This document shows, in pieces, positions 8,045-16,999 of a DNA stretch of 64,000 bases (its first letter is position 1; each line of letters starts with the position of its first letter). Below the pieces are notes generated by a model that searched no databases, was not told the origin of the DNA, and was given only the letters and a program-made list of their open reading frames with translations. This stretch comes from Corallococcus sp. EGB (GTDB lineage: Bacteria; Myxococcota; Myxococcia; Myxococcales; Myxococcaceae), in contig NZ_CP079946.1 in assembly GCF_019968905.1 (NCBI RefSeq), positions 4,154,001-4,218,000 on the forward strand. Reading direction: 5' to 3'. The position numbers were made by a program, and so were the translations under genes.

Positions 8045-9472
8045 CTAGCGGCCGCCCAGGAGGCCAAAAGGCTTCCACTCCAGGACCTTCAGGTCGAAGC
8101 CGGCCTGGCGCTTCCCGGCGATCCAGTCCTCGAGCGCGTTCAGGGCGGAGGCTTCGTCATCGAAGCGCCGCTGTTCGCCGTCGCGGGTGACCAACTTCGA
8201 GTCCTTCACGATGGCAGACGTGTACTCCGGCTTCGGTCCGCCGTACTTCGCGAACTCCCGTTCGAGCGGCCCGCGACCGGGAACCTCGGACGTCACACGC
8301 AGGAAGTCGCCGGCGTAGCGGGCCTCCAGCCGCCGCAGTTCGAGCACGGCGGCGTCGGAGGTGCTGAAGGCGAAGCGGAACGTCCGCAGCGAGCCGTTGT
8401 TGGTGCCCGCGTGGAATTGGATGACGGCGCCGAAGCGCTCGAGCTCCAGGAAGAGGTCGCCGCGCTTGCGCCAGAACGTGACGCGCTCCGAAGCCCGCTG
8501 CTTCACGTCGAGGGCCGGCGGCGCTTCCTTCCCCAGGATCTGCTTGCCGTCGAAGATCTGCAGGGGGAAGTTCCCCGGACTCAGCAACCACACCTCTCCG
8601 GTCTTCCGCTGCGCGTAGACGACATGCTTCGCCCGTGCCTTCTTCGACGCCTGGGCCGCGATCCCCTCGATGTCGAGGCCCTCGAGCTCTTCGGCGGTGG
8701 GCGCGTCGGGTTCACGGACCTGAGGGGGCTGGAGGGTGTCCGTGAAGATCGGATCGCCGCGCTGGATGCGCTCGAAGAGCGCGTCGTGGTGGACCTCCCC
8801 CAGGTCCAGATCCCAGAGCTCGGGGAGGAGGAAGGTGGAGGCGAGGGTGGTGGCGGCCTCGCCGGAGCGACCGTTCTCGAGGCGATGTCGGGCGCGGACT
8901 TCGCCGTAGCAGGCCACCTCGTGATCGTTTTCGTCCAGGAAGCGCGTGGAGAGGTTGCCCGCCACGACGAGGCTGTCGTCGTTGTAGACGCCCTGGATCA
9001 CATCCCGGACCTCGAGGCCCCCCAGGACCAGGACGTTCCCCGACGTCCTAAGCCCCAATGCCGAGCAACGGCCCAGGACGACGAGGGTCGAATCCGGTCC
9101 GCAGTCCTCCAGCACGCCCTCGACCTCCAGGTCGCCGAGCACGACGAGGGGGCAGGTGACGCGCAGCGAGCCGGGAGCCCGCGCGTTGCCCGTGACGACC
9201 CGCGCCTCGGAGACGGAGCCGTCGAGCACCGCGTCCACTGGCGTCAGCAGCCCGCGCATTGCAAGGGTCGCGAGCCCGATGGAGGAGAGGGGGCCGGGAC
9301 ACAGCGCCTGGACGAGCTGCGAGGGCGACACCGGCTCCGCGTCGTGGAACGCGCTGGCGAGGGACTCGACTGACGGCTCTCCGTGATGGTGAAGCGCGTC
9401 GTGGACGGCCCCTTCGAGCTGGGCGAGCAGGGCCTCCGCGCGCGGGAGGAACGTGTCCTGGGTGAGAATCAT
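8045..9472 (-). CDS. Hypothetical protein: beta-helix-like middle and WGR-like C-terminus
   Basis: A 475-residue soluble protein without a signal peptide. Residues about 85-200 contain short valine/leucine-rich repeats of the type LVVLGDLEVEGVL and NVLVLGGLEVRDVI, as in right-handed beta-helix or polymer-forming (bactofilin-like) segments. Residues about 360-470 show alternating strands and an ending (DGEQRRFDDEASALNALEDW) that resembles a WGR domain. WGR domains occur in nucleic-acid-associated proteins. Function is unknown; cytoplasmic location is inferred from the lack of a signal. Its start (ATG 9472) abuts the broken AraC gene on the same strand, so the two may once have been co-transcribed. 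Confidence 0.75.
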   Translation of the reverse strand: MILTQDTFLPRAEALLAQLEGAVHDALHHHGEPSVESLASAFHDAEPVSPSQLVQALCPGPLSSIGLATLAMRGLLTPVDAVLDGSVSEARVVTGNARAPGSLRVTCPLVVLGDLEVEGVLEDCGPDSTLVVLGRCSALGLRTSGNVLVLGGLEVRDVIQGVYNDDSLVVAGNLSTRFLDENDHEVACYGEVRARHRLENGRSGEAATTLASTFLLPELWDLDLGEVHHDALFERIQRGDPIFTDTLQPPQVREPDAPTAEELEGLDIEGIAAQASKKARAKHVVYAQRKTGEVWLLSPGNFPLQIFDGKQILGKEAPPALDVKQRASERVTFWRKRGDLFLELERFGAVIQFHAGTNNGSLRTFRFAFSTSDAAVLELRRLEARYAGDFLRVTSEVPGRGPLEREFAKYGGPKPEYTSAIVKDSKLVTRDGEQRRFDDEASALNALEDWIAGKRQAGFDLKVLEWKPFGLLGGR

Positions 9473-9514
9473 GCGTGGATTCTACCCACGTGAAGCGCCC
9501 GGGGTTGGGGCTGT

Positions 9515-10327
9515 TGGGTCCCATCGCGAGAGGATGCGCGGCCTCCTGCATGCGAAGCCGTGTGAGGTACTCATGAGGCGCCACGCCCACCTCGCTCGCG
9601 AAGCGCCGCGCGAGCGTCGTCCGCGAGGTCCCCGAGCGCCGCGCCAGCTCACTCACGGTCCAACTCCGCCCCGGCTCCGCGTGCATCCAGCCCAGGGCGG
9701 TGGCGAGCGTCCGGTCGCCGAGCGCGCCCAACCAGCCCGCGCCGCCCGGCGGCTGCGCGTCCGCCCAGGCACGAAGCACCTGCACCAGGAGGATCTCGAG
9801 CCACCGGGAGACGATGACGGAGGCGCCTCGCTCTCCCCGTTCGTACTCCCGTTCGAGCAGCGACACCGTGGGCAACAGGGCACGCGCGTCCTCGGAGGCC
9901 CCCCGCAGGTGGACCCGCTCGGGAAGCAGCCGCAACACGGGATGAGCCCCTGGCTCGTCGAACGTGAAGAAGCCGCAGCGCAGCCGCGACTCCACGCCGT
10001 CCCCGCCCAGCGCATACGAGGTGGTTCCTTCACCTCGTGTCGCCAGCCACTCCTCCACCTTCAGCTTGGGGCTGCGGAGCGAGTCCGCCACGGCATGCCC
10101 ATCACCGCGCGGCAGCAGCACGACGTCCCCTTGCCCCAGCGCGACGGCGTCACGGCCCTGCGTGAGGTGACAGGAGCCCGCGATGACCAGATGCAGGGTC
10201 GCCGAGGCCGTGGGAGCAAAGCGCAGCCCCAGGGGGCCCGCGCCACGGTGCGGCAGTAGAGCTGCCCTCGCAGACGGGTTCGCTCGAGGAGCTGCCCCAG
10301 CAGGTCGGAGGGATGCGAGAGGTCCAT
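9515..10327 (-). pseudogene. Frameshifted and truncated AraC-family regulator
   Basis: The start ATG 10327 gives MDLSHPSDLLGQLLERTRLR, a typical cupin-type AraC N-terminus. Around 10232-10244, in a C/G homopolymer tract, the coding potential moves to another frame. It continues there as a cupin (HLTQGRDAVALGQGDVVLLP) and a first helix-turn-helix (WTVSELARRSGTSRTTLARR). The second HTH that every AraC DNA-binding domain needs is absent: the frame leaves recognisable sequence soon after TRLRMQEAA, near 9525, and runs toward the next gene. The single-base shift could be a sequencing error, but the missing second HTH is independent evidence of decay. It is divergent from the DUF4267 gene, which it may once have regulated. 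Confidence 0.75.
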
Positions 10328-10474
10328 GCCCGCGAGGCTAGCAGCGGGCTGTCCCCATCGCTCGTGCCGTGAGCGTTTCAGACAAAAGGTTGCGCCGTCC
10401 GAGAATGGCATCTGCGGGGCCTGAACGTCACATTCACAGACATGAATGACACCCGCGCTTCAGCTGGAGACCCC

Positions 10475-10891
10475 ATGAACCCGAACCCCTCACGGTTGCC
10501 CTGGAAGCTCACCTCTCCCACGGCCTTGTTCACCTTGCTGCTGGGCGCCTTCATGCTGTTCCTCAGCCTCCGGGCCGCGATGGATCCGATCAGCGCGGCC
10601 AGGGGCTTCGGGCTGCCCGACTCCGGGCACGAGGTCATCCCCTGGCTGTACGTCAAGGCGGGCAGGGACCTCTGCGTGGCACTGGCGATGGTCGCCCTGG
10701 TGGCCATCCGACAGCGGCAGGCCGCGGGCGTCTTCGTCCTCGCCTGCATCGTGATGCCCACCGTGGACGCGCTGACCGTGATGCATGGCGGCGCCTCACT
10801 GGCTTTCGCGCTCGCGGTCCATGGGAGCGCGGCGGTCTACGGAGTCGTGCTGGCCGCCGCGCTGCTGCGTCCCCAGAAGGCCACCTCTTGA
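10475..10891 (+). CDS. DUF4267-type small membrane protein
   Basis: About 138 residues with four predicted membrane segments (for example ALFTLLLGAFMLFLSL, VALAMVALVAI, GVFVLACIVM, VYGVVLAAALL). The conserved RGFGLP and YVKAGRDL motifs fit the DUF4267 family, whose function is unknown. GGAG at 10466-10469 supports the ATG at 10475; an in-frame ATG at 10442 would add 11 residues but lacks a good ribosome site. It is divergent from the broken AraC gene, and genes of this family often sit beside such regulators. Confidence 0.8.
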   Translation: MNPNPSRLPWKLTSPTALFTLLLGAFMLFLSLRAAMDPISAARGFGLPDSGHEVIPWLYVKAGRDLCVALAMVALVAIRQRQAAGVFVLACIVMPTVDALTVMHGGASLAFALAVHGSAAVYGVVLAAALLRPQKATS

Positions 10892-11002
10892 GGTCACGTC
10901 ATCATGTTCTTGAACCCCACGGTGACGCTCCAACTGGGCGACAGGAACCCTCGCTGGAACGTCCTGTTCGCGCTGGCCTCCCGTGCCTCACGACACGCTC
11001 GG

Positions 11003-12610
11003 TCAGGGCGCGAGGAACGGCAGCAGCTCCCCGGTCTTCTGCCACATTGATGCCGGATAGGCCTGTGCCGAGGTGAAGCCCTGGTTCGTGAAGAAGTACT
11101 CGTAGGTCGACTGGTACGACGCCTTCCAGCCGTAGCCGGGGTGGTCGGGTTCGCTCCATTCCGCTTTCGGAATGCCCATCGCCTGGAGCGCCGTGCCGAG
11201 CCACTGGTTGTAGAGGAGGCCGGACCACAGAAAGTTGCCCTCGCTGCCCGTGCTCGAGTCGCCGCTCACCTTGCGCGTGATGTTCCGGTAGTCGCAGTAG
11301 CTGCCCGTCTTGAGGGCGCCCCCCGCGCTCCCGGCGGTCACGACCGGGACCGAGAAGGAGAAGTGGGGCGTGTTGCCGTTCTCCTGCCCCCACGCGAGCA
11401 GCGAATCATCCAGCAGGGTTCCCCCCGCGCCGTTCGAGAACCGCTCGAAGCGGGAGACGAGGTCGAGGAACACTTGCGAGAAGAAGACCTGGTTGAACTG
11501 GACCACCAGGTCCTGGTTCGCCCCGGCCACGGTCGCGGGGTGAACGACGTTGTTGTGCCAGTCTTCCCCCTGAGGCGCGCGGGGGGTGAACGTCAGGTTC
11601 TGGTTGTTCTCGTCGATGCTGAAGGTGGCGATGCGACAGACGCCGCAGTTCATCGCCACGGCGAGCACCTCGTTGATGAGCCGGAAGTACTCGACGTTCT
11701 TCGCGGGGTCTCCCGCGAAGGAGCCGGAGTTCCGCAGCGACAGGTTGTCGGTGGTGGGACGGGACGGCACCTCGCAGCCGGCGCTGGTGGTCTCCAGCCG
11801 GCGCTGCAGCTCCGCGACCGCGTCGATGTGCTGGTCCAGCCGCTTCCTGTCCTCGGCCGAGAGCCGGCCGTTGCCGTTGCGCAGCCGCCGGTAGCTTTCG
11901 AGGACCTTGTCCACCACGGGGGCCCGCGCGGTGCCGGGGCTGCTGGTCCCGGCCAGCAAGGTGTCAAAGAGGGCGAGTGAGCTCTCCGTGCCGCTGATGG
12001 AGCTCGAAGCGACCCCGGAGGATCGAACCCCGGGCGTGCTGTGCCCCCAGCTGCCGCTCGAGCTGCCCGAGGCGGCGATGGCGACGCTTCGCTTCCGGAC
12101 GGAGGCGACGCTTGGGTAGAAGGCCGGTGAGTAGGCCATCACCTGATCGATGGTCGCCCGGGGCGAGCCAGGCCGCTGCTTGTCGAAGTCGTAGTAGCCC
12201 AGCGCGGCGCCGAAGTTGTGACCCATGTACAGGGGGAAGTCGAGTCCCCGCAGGATGTTCATCTTCGAGACGAGCGTGGGTGTGAGCACGGACGACCTCG
12301 CGGTCAGCACCCGGCTGATGACCGCATCACCGCTCGCGTTGGCCGTCGCGGTCAGGTCCCCCCGCCGGACGTCGTGGTCCGCATAGAGCAGGGACTGCGT
12401 CAGCGCCGAGTCCCCCGGCCACATGTTCGCGCCAAAGATGGCGCCGTGGGGGGTACGGAAGTGCACGAAGCACTTCGGGCGCTGAGCGGCCTGGGCCTTC
12501 GCTTCGCGGGGGCTCAAGAGCGAGGGGAGCAGCGGCAACGCCAGCACGGCACCGCCCGCGCCGCGCAGGAACATGCGGCGATTCAATTGGAAGATGGGGG
12601 CGTTGCTCAC
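11003..12610 (-). CDS. DUF1552 secreted protein with Tat signal
   Basis: A 535-residue DUF1552 protein. The start is GTG 12610, which overlaps the stop of the upstream gene by four bases (GTGA) and places a twin-arginine signal NRRMFLRGAGGAVLALPLL at residues about 10-28. The body carries the family's typical N-terminal stretch (KCFVHFRTPHGAIFGANMWP) and the late WGQENGNTPHFSF. The biochemical role is unknown; these proteins occur paired with DUF1592/DUF1588 cytochrome-like proteins in myxobacteria and planctomycetes. Tat export implies that it folds, perhaps with a cofactor, before crossing the membrane. It is the second gene of a two-gene operon with the gene at 12607. Confidence 0.9.
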   Translation of the reverse strand: MSNAPIFQLNRRMFLRGAGGAVLALPLLPSLLSPREAKAQAAQRPKCFVHFRTPHGAIFGANMWPGDSALTQSLLYADHDVRRGDLTATANASGDAVISRVLTARSSVLTPTLVSKMNILRGLDFPLYMGHNFGAALGYYDFDKQRPGSPRATIDQVMAYSPAFYPSVASVRKRSVAIAASGSSSGSWGHSTPGVRSSGVASSSISGTESSLALFDTLLAGTSSPGTARAPVVDKVLESYRRLRNGNGRLSAEDRKRLDQHIDAVAELQRRLETTSAGCEVPSRPTTDNLSLRNSGSFAGDPAKNVEYFRLINEVLAVAMNCGVCRIATFSIDENNQNLTFTPRAPQGEDWHNNVVHPATVAGANQDLVVQFNQVFFSQVFLDLVSRFERFSNGAGGTLLDDSLLAWGQENGNTPHFSFSVPVVTAGSAGGALKTGSYCDYRNITRKVSGDSSTGSEGNFLWSGLLYNQWLGTALQAMGIPKAEWSEPDHPGYGWKASYQSTYEYFFTNQGFTSAQAYPASMWQKTGELLPFLAP

Positions 12611-14385
12611 TGGAAGCTCCTCTGCTTGAACGCAGGATGATTGGCGACGGTCTTCAACAGGTCGGCCATCGGTGCGCCGCTGCGCGCGACAGCCTCCATC
12701 TCCGAGAGCAGGCAGCCATCGCGGGAGGTGGACTCCACCCGAGCGTGCGCGAAGCGGAAGTAGTGTTGCGCGACGCACGACCCGAAGAGCTGGCTGTCAT
12801 GGATCATCCGCGAGAGCTCCGCGGCGTTGGAGATGGCTCGCTGCTCGGAGTCGTAGAGCCACACGTCCGCCGAGGTGTCCACGGGGGGCGTGGCGGTCTC
12901 GTGGCCCTGCGGGTTGAACAGCCGCTCCATGCCGCGCTCCCGCCCGAGCGCATCGAACCCTTCCAGGACGAAGCCCGGTGGATTGATGGTGTTGTTGTGG
13001 CATCCCCCGCAGCTGCCTCCGGAGGTGAGCTGGGTCACCACCTGTCGCGTCGTCATGCTCGCCGTCGGCGCGGGAGGCCTGTCGCTGGCATTGGGCGGAG
13101 GGGCCCCGACCTGCTGGCAGAGCAGGGCGTTTCTCACCAGGTATCCCTTGTGGATGGGACGTGTCGACGCGGTCCCCGTGGCCAGCAACGCCGCGCGGGT
13201 CAAGAGTCCGCTGCGGTTCTGGGACGGGATGACCGGCGCCGGACCGGAGCCGTTCCAGACGGGGACACCGTAGATGGCGGCCAGGAACGGATCCGCCGTG
13301 TAGGACCTCCGGTCGAGCAGGAAGTCGCTGACCGAGCCACCGGACACGACGGTGTTCCAGGCGGAGAGCTGGACGTCCTCGAACATCGCGGTGCGCGTGG
13401 TGTCCGTTGGCATCTGCGCTCCGACGAAGGCCTGGTAGACCGGGTCGTTCCGGAGCGCCACCAGCGACGGCAGCTCCTCGAGCCGAAGCCACTCGCTGAC
13501 GAATTCGTCCAGCGAGCTTCGCAACTGGGGACTCTTCATCATCCGGTCGAGCTGGGCGTTGAAGCCGCTCTCGGTCAGGAGCGAGCCATCGGTCGCCGCG
13601 GCCCAGAGCGCGTCGTCCGGGGGCGCCTGCCAGAATTGATAGGACAGCCTCGAGGCCAGCTCGAACGCGGAGAGGGGACTCACCGGCTGGCCGGCGGTGG
13701 TGCCATGCTCGACCCGGTAGAGGAACCAGGGTGAGTTCAGGAGGGTGGTGATGACGTCCGCCACCGCGGCCCTGTCCACCGGGGTGGACCCGGCAATGTC
13801 GGCGAAGGCGGTGACCTCCGCCGGCGGCAGTGGGTAGCGCAGGACGCGAGAGCCCCAGCCCCGGATGAAGGTCTCCAGGCAGGCCCGGTCGTTGGCGGTC
13901 TGGCTGTCGCTCGCGCAGCTTCCCAGGAGCGCGTCGCGGCGCGCGTCGGTGCTGGTCAGCTCCTGGGCTACGGCCTTGCCCAGGTCATACATGACGTCGA
14001 TCTGGGTCTGCTGGATGGATTGGTCCAGCCGGCTGAAGCCGCCCTTCAAGTCACCGGGCGCGGGAGTGCGCTGGTCCGTCGGGTACCGGGCGAGGATGGG
14101 CGTGAGCTTCGTCCACAGGGCGTCGGCCTCGTTCGGCAGCGCACGGGCAATGGCGAAGCGAAGCGAGTTCATCAGCTGCGTCCGGGACAGCCGGGGCAAC
14201 GGCAGCTCCGAGGGGACGGCGTTCGCGTCGCAGGAGAACCTCGCTGGCGCCGGACGGACGGAGCCGGTCTCGGCCGGCGGCGGGGGATCGTCTCCACCGG
14301 TGTGCCGGCCAGGCCCGATGGTGCCGTCACAGGCGACCGCGCCAGCGCAGAGAAGCAGGATGCTCGTGTAGCGGGGAAGCGTCAT
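12607..14385 (-). CDS. DUF1592/DUF1588/DUF1585 cytochrome-like lipoprotein
   Basis: 592 residues from ATG 14385; the signal MTLPRYTSILLLCAGAVAC ends in a lipobox-like AVAC. The central region matches the DUF1592 type (NSPWFLYRVEHG, RLSYQFWQAPPDD). It is followed by DUF1588 with SCGGCHNNTINPPGFVLEGF, which contains a CxxCH c-type haem attachment motif, and a DUF1585-like C-terminus ending NHPAFKQRSF. The haem motif implies periplasmic or outer-surface electron transfer, but the substrate is unknown. The open frame upstream to 15060 is antisense to the gene at 14463 and is not used. Its stop overlaps the start of the DUF1552 gene, so the pair is translationally coupled. Confidence 0.9.
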   Translation of the reverse strand: MTLPRYTSILLLCAGAVACDGTIGPGRHTGGDDPPPPAETGSVRPAPARFSCDANAVPSELPLPRLSRTQLMNSLRFAIARALPNEADALWTKLTPILARYPTDQRTPAPGDLKGGFSRLDQSIQQTQIDVMYDLGKAVAQELTSTDARRDALLGSCASDSQTANDRACLETFIRGWGSRVLRYPLPPAEVTAFADIAGSTPVDRAAVADVITTLLNSPWFLYRVEHGTTAGQPVSPLSAFELASRLSYQFWQAPPDDALWAAATDGSLLTESGFNAQLDRMMKSPQLRSSLDEFVSEWLRLEELPSLVALRNDPVYQAFVGAQMPTDTTRTAMFEDVQLSAWNTVVSGGSVSDFLLDRRSYTADPFLAAIYGVPVWNGSGPAPVIPSQNRSGLLTRAALLATGTASTRPIHKGYLVRNALLCQQVGAPPPNASDRPPAPTASMTTRQVVTQLTSGGSCGGCHNNTINPPGFVLEGFDALGRERGMERLFNPQGHETATPPVDTSADVWLYDSEQRAISNAAELSRMIHDSQLFGSCVAQHYFRFAHARVESTSRDGCLLSEMEAVARSGAPMADLLKTVANHPAFKQRSFQ

Positions 14386-14462
14386 GACCCTGGCTACGCG
14401 CGTGGCCGGAAATACTTTCCTGCCCGGAGCGCCACGGGCGACGGTACTCTCGCCACCACCGC

Positions 14463-15377
14463 ATGACCGCTCTGCTCTGCGCGCTCTCCCTCGTCGTCCT
14501 GACCCAGGCCCCGGCGGTGTCGGTGTCCTTCGACCTTGGCTCCCTTTCCGAACAGGACTACCGGCGGTGGGACGGAGTGGAGCTGGAGCGAAAGGTGGCC
14601 CTGCGGCTGATCCAGGAGGGCTTCGCGGTCGTCTCTCCACGGAGTCCGGCGCAGCTTCGACTGCGCGCAAGCCGCACTCCCGAAGGGCTGTGGCTCGAGG
14701 CCGCCGGGCCGCGGCAACGGGTCGAACAGGGCGTTCGAGTGGGGCGGGGTTCCATCGCGGAGCTTCATCTGGAAGTCGCACAGAAGCTCTCTGAGATGAC
14801 GCGGGCGGTGCAGCCCCAGCCGGAGCCACCCCTGCCCGAGCCCAAGCCCGAGCCCGTGCTCCCGCCTCCCGTGGAGGTGACCTCCGCCCCACGGCGCCCC
14901 GAACTGGACCTGGGCCTGGGGCTGGGGACGCTCTGGCGTGGACCCGGGGCGGATCCACACCTGCTGCTCTCCGCGAGGCGTGGCTTGGAGTCATTCGGCC
15001 TGGAGGCGGAGGCGGGGCTCGGGGTGTCCCGCGAAGCGGCGCTGACCGTGTTCGAGGCACAAGGCGGCGCCTTCTTCAGTTATCGGCGCTCCGTGGCGGA
15101 GCGCCTTCAGCTCGAACCTGCGGTGGGCGGGGGCCTCGTCGTCCACGCCTTCCGGCTCAAGGACGCCTGGGTGTCGAGCCAGACCGGTACCCAGGTGTCT
15201 CCCGCGGGCTGGGCCCGGATGAAGCTCCGGTGGCGGTTCACCGAGCGTCTCGCGACGGAGTTGCGCGTGGCCCTGGGGCTGCTGCGGCCCGTGACGCATG
15301 TGAGCGAGGGCGTGACGCTGTGGTCGCGGGGAGGCGCGAGGCTCGAAACCGGCGTTCAGCTTTCCTGGGGGCAGTAA
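14463..15377 (+). CDS. Exported beta-barrel-like protein with Pro/Glu linker
   Basis: 304 residues: a signal peptide (MTALLCALSLVVLTQAPA), a first domain of about 100 residues ending in ELHLEVAQKLSEM, a proline-rich linker (PEPPLPEPKPEPVLPPP), then about 150 residues of alternating strands ending GARLETGVQLSWGQ. An amphipathic C-terminal strand of this kind is typical of outer-membrane beta-barrels, so I infer an outer-membrane protein with a periplasmic N-terminal domain. No family is recognised. It lies 49 bases upstream of the sigma factor gene and is probably transcribed with it. Confidence 0.75.
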   Translation: MTALLCALSLVVLTQAPAVSVSFDLGSLSEQDYRRWDGVELERKVALRLIQEGFAVVSPRSPAQLRLRASRTPEGLWLEAAGPRQRVEQGVRVGRGSIAELHLEVAQKLSEMTRAVQPQPEPPLPEPKPEPVLPPPVEVTSAPRRPELDLGLGLGTLWRGPGADPHLLLSARRGLESFGLEAEAGLGVSREAALTVFEAQGGAFFSYRRSVAERLQLEPAVGGGLVVHAFRLKDAWVSSQTGTQVSPAGWARMKLRWRFTERLATELRVALGLLRPVTHVSEGVTLWSRGGARLETGVQLSWGQ

Positions 15378-15426
15378 CCTTCGAGGAAAGTTTCTCCGGC
15401 TTCAATCGTAGGTCCTCAGGTGATGG

Positions 15427-15987
15427 ATGTCGCGTGCTCTCCACTCCAAGGCCCCGCCCGCCCTGCCTGCCCGGCCTGTGTCATTCGACACGCTCTACGA
15501 GGAGCACGCCGAGGACGTCTACGTCTGGGCCATGCGATATGCGGCCGGTCGTTCGGGCTGGGCCGAAGACGTCACACATGATGTCTTCCTCAAGGCCTGG
15601 GAGCACCGGGCCTGGCTGCGCGAGGAGGATGTGAGGGGCTGGCTCTTTCGCGTCACGCAGAACGTGGCGTTCTCCGCCCTGCGGCGCGAAAGGACGTTTC
15701 GGCAGCGCATCGCCGACCTCTGGTCTCCGGTGCAACCCGCGCAGGCGGAGTCCACGCCGGAGACGGCCCTCGCGCGGCAAGAGGCGGTGCGCAGCGCCAC
15801 GGCGACGCTGGACCGCTTGCCGGGGCAGGAGCGGGTGGTGATGGCATTGAAGATCCTGGACGACCTGAGCCAGCGCGAGATTGCCCAGCTCCTCTCCCTG
15901 TCAGAGGGCTACGTGTCGAAGTTGATCAGCCGCGCCCAGGGCCGTCTGTCGGCCTGGGGATGGAAGGTGGACGATGGCTCCCCGTGA
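15427..15987 (+). CDS. ECF-type RNA polymerase sigma factor
   Basis: 186 residues with the two domains of an ECF sigma factor. Sigma2 is at about 20-85 (TLYEEHAEDVYVWAMRYA, EDVTHDVFLKAWEH, then GWLFRVTQNVAFSALRRER). Sigma4 is at about 125-178 (LPGQERVVMALKILDDLS, REIAQLLSLSEGYVSKLISR). Its 3' end overlaps the FecR-domain gene by 14 bases, the usual arrangement for a sigma factor and its membrane regulator. The target promoter cannot be read from the sequence. Confidence 0.93.
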   Translation: MSRALHSKAPPALPARPVSFDTLYEEHAEDVYVWAMRYAAGRSGWAEDVTHDVFLKAWEHRAWLREEDVRGWLFRVTQNVAFSALRRERTFRQRIADLWSPVQPAQAESTPETALARQEAVRSATATLDRLPGQERVVMALKILDDLSQREIAQLLSLSEGYVSKLISRAQGRLSAWGWKVDDGSP

Positions 15988-16999
15988 CTTCCGCGCAGAG
16001 CTCCGGCGTGAAGACCCGCTCCGCCGCGAGCAGGGGATGCCACCTGCCGTCCGGGCCCGGCTGTGGTCGCGGCTGCGGGACGCACGCGAGCCGAAGCGCG
16101 TGTGGCACCAACGCCCCGCGTTCTGGGGACTCGCCGCGTCGGCCGTGGCGCTGGCCCTCGTGGTGTTCTGGATGCGCGCTCCCTCCGCACGTCCCTTGGG
16201 GGGATTCGAGCTCGCGCGGGCCAGTGCCGACCTGAAGGTGCGGGAAGACGCCGCGGGTGTGGAGATTCAAGTGGGAGAGGCCGCCCTGATGGACGTGGCC
16301 CGAGGCATCACCCTCCGGAACCAGGGGCCGCTCGTCGTTCGCCGTGAACCCGCTGGGGTGCGACTCGTCCGGGGGCGCGCGGAGTTCTCCGTGAATCACC
16401 GCCAGCCGGGTACGCCCCCTGCCGTCGTGCTCGTGTCAGGCGGCGCCATCGAGATCATGGGCACGCGCTTCACGGTGGAGGAGCGGGAGTCGGGAGGCGC
16501 GGTCACCCTGCACGAAGGCGCCATTGCCTTCCGTCAGCGCGGCGGAGGGGTGATTCCCGTGAGGGTGGGGCAGACGTTGGAGTGGCCGGTGGCCGAGCCC
16601 GCCCTTCGCGAGCCAGCGCCTCCCGCGCCGGAATCGCCCCAGCCCCTGGTGACGCCCAGCACGAAGGCGGCTCCCTCCCGCGTTCCCTCCACACCGGTTC
16701 GTGCTCCGAGCGCGGAAGACGTCTTGCGAGAGCTGGAGGTCCTTCGCGGTCGGCACGAGTTCGAGCAGGCGGCGAGGTACCTCGAGGAGTCGATGCGCAA
16801 GCAGCCAGTGGCGACGCGGGAGCGCCTCAGCTTCGAGCTGGGCTCGTTGCTGACGTACCAGCTCAAGGACGCGCAGCGCGCCTGCGCCCACTGGACCCGG
16901 CACGAACAGCAGTTCCGGCGCGGGCACTACGCGGAGGCGGTCCAGCGTGCCCGTGGGCTGCTGTCCTGTGAGGGCCGGGAACGCGAGACCGCGCGATGA
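15974..16999 (+). CDS. FecR-domain membrane protein, probable anti-sigma regulator
   Basis: 341 residues. An N-terminal cytoplasmic segment of about 50 residues with basic and acidic patches is followed by one membrane helix (AFWGLAASAVALALVVFW). Next come a periplasmic FecR-like beta domain (VVLVSGGAIEIMGTRFTVEE, then GGAVTLHEGAIAFRQ), a Pro-rich linker, and a C-terminal helical, TPR-like stretch (AARYLEESMRKQP, SFELGSLLTYQL). The architecture and the 14-base overlap with the sigma gene support a sigma regulator that senses something in the periplasm. The C-terminal helical extension is not part of classical FecR and may bind the signal. Confidence 0.85.
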   Translation: MAPRDFRAELRREDPLRREQGMPPAVRARLWSRLRDAREPKRVWHQRPAFWGLAASAVALALVVFWMRAPSARPLGGFELARASADLKVREDAAGVEIQVGEAALMDVARGITLRNQGPLVVRREPAGVRLVRGRAEFSVNHRQPGTPPAVVLVSGGAIEIMGTRFTVEERESGGAVTLHEGAIAFRQRGGGVIPVRVGQTLEWPVAEPALREPAPPAPESPQPLVTPSTKAAPSRVPSTPVRAPSAEDVLRELEVLRGRHEFEQAARYLEESMRKQPVATRERLSFELGSLLTYQLKDAQRACAHWTRHEQQFRRGHYAEAVQRARGLLSCEGRERETAR

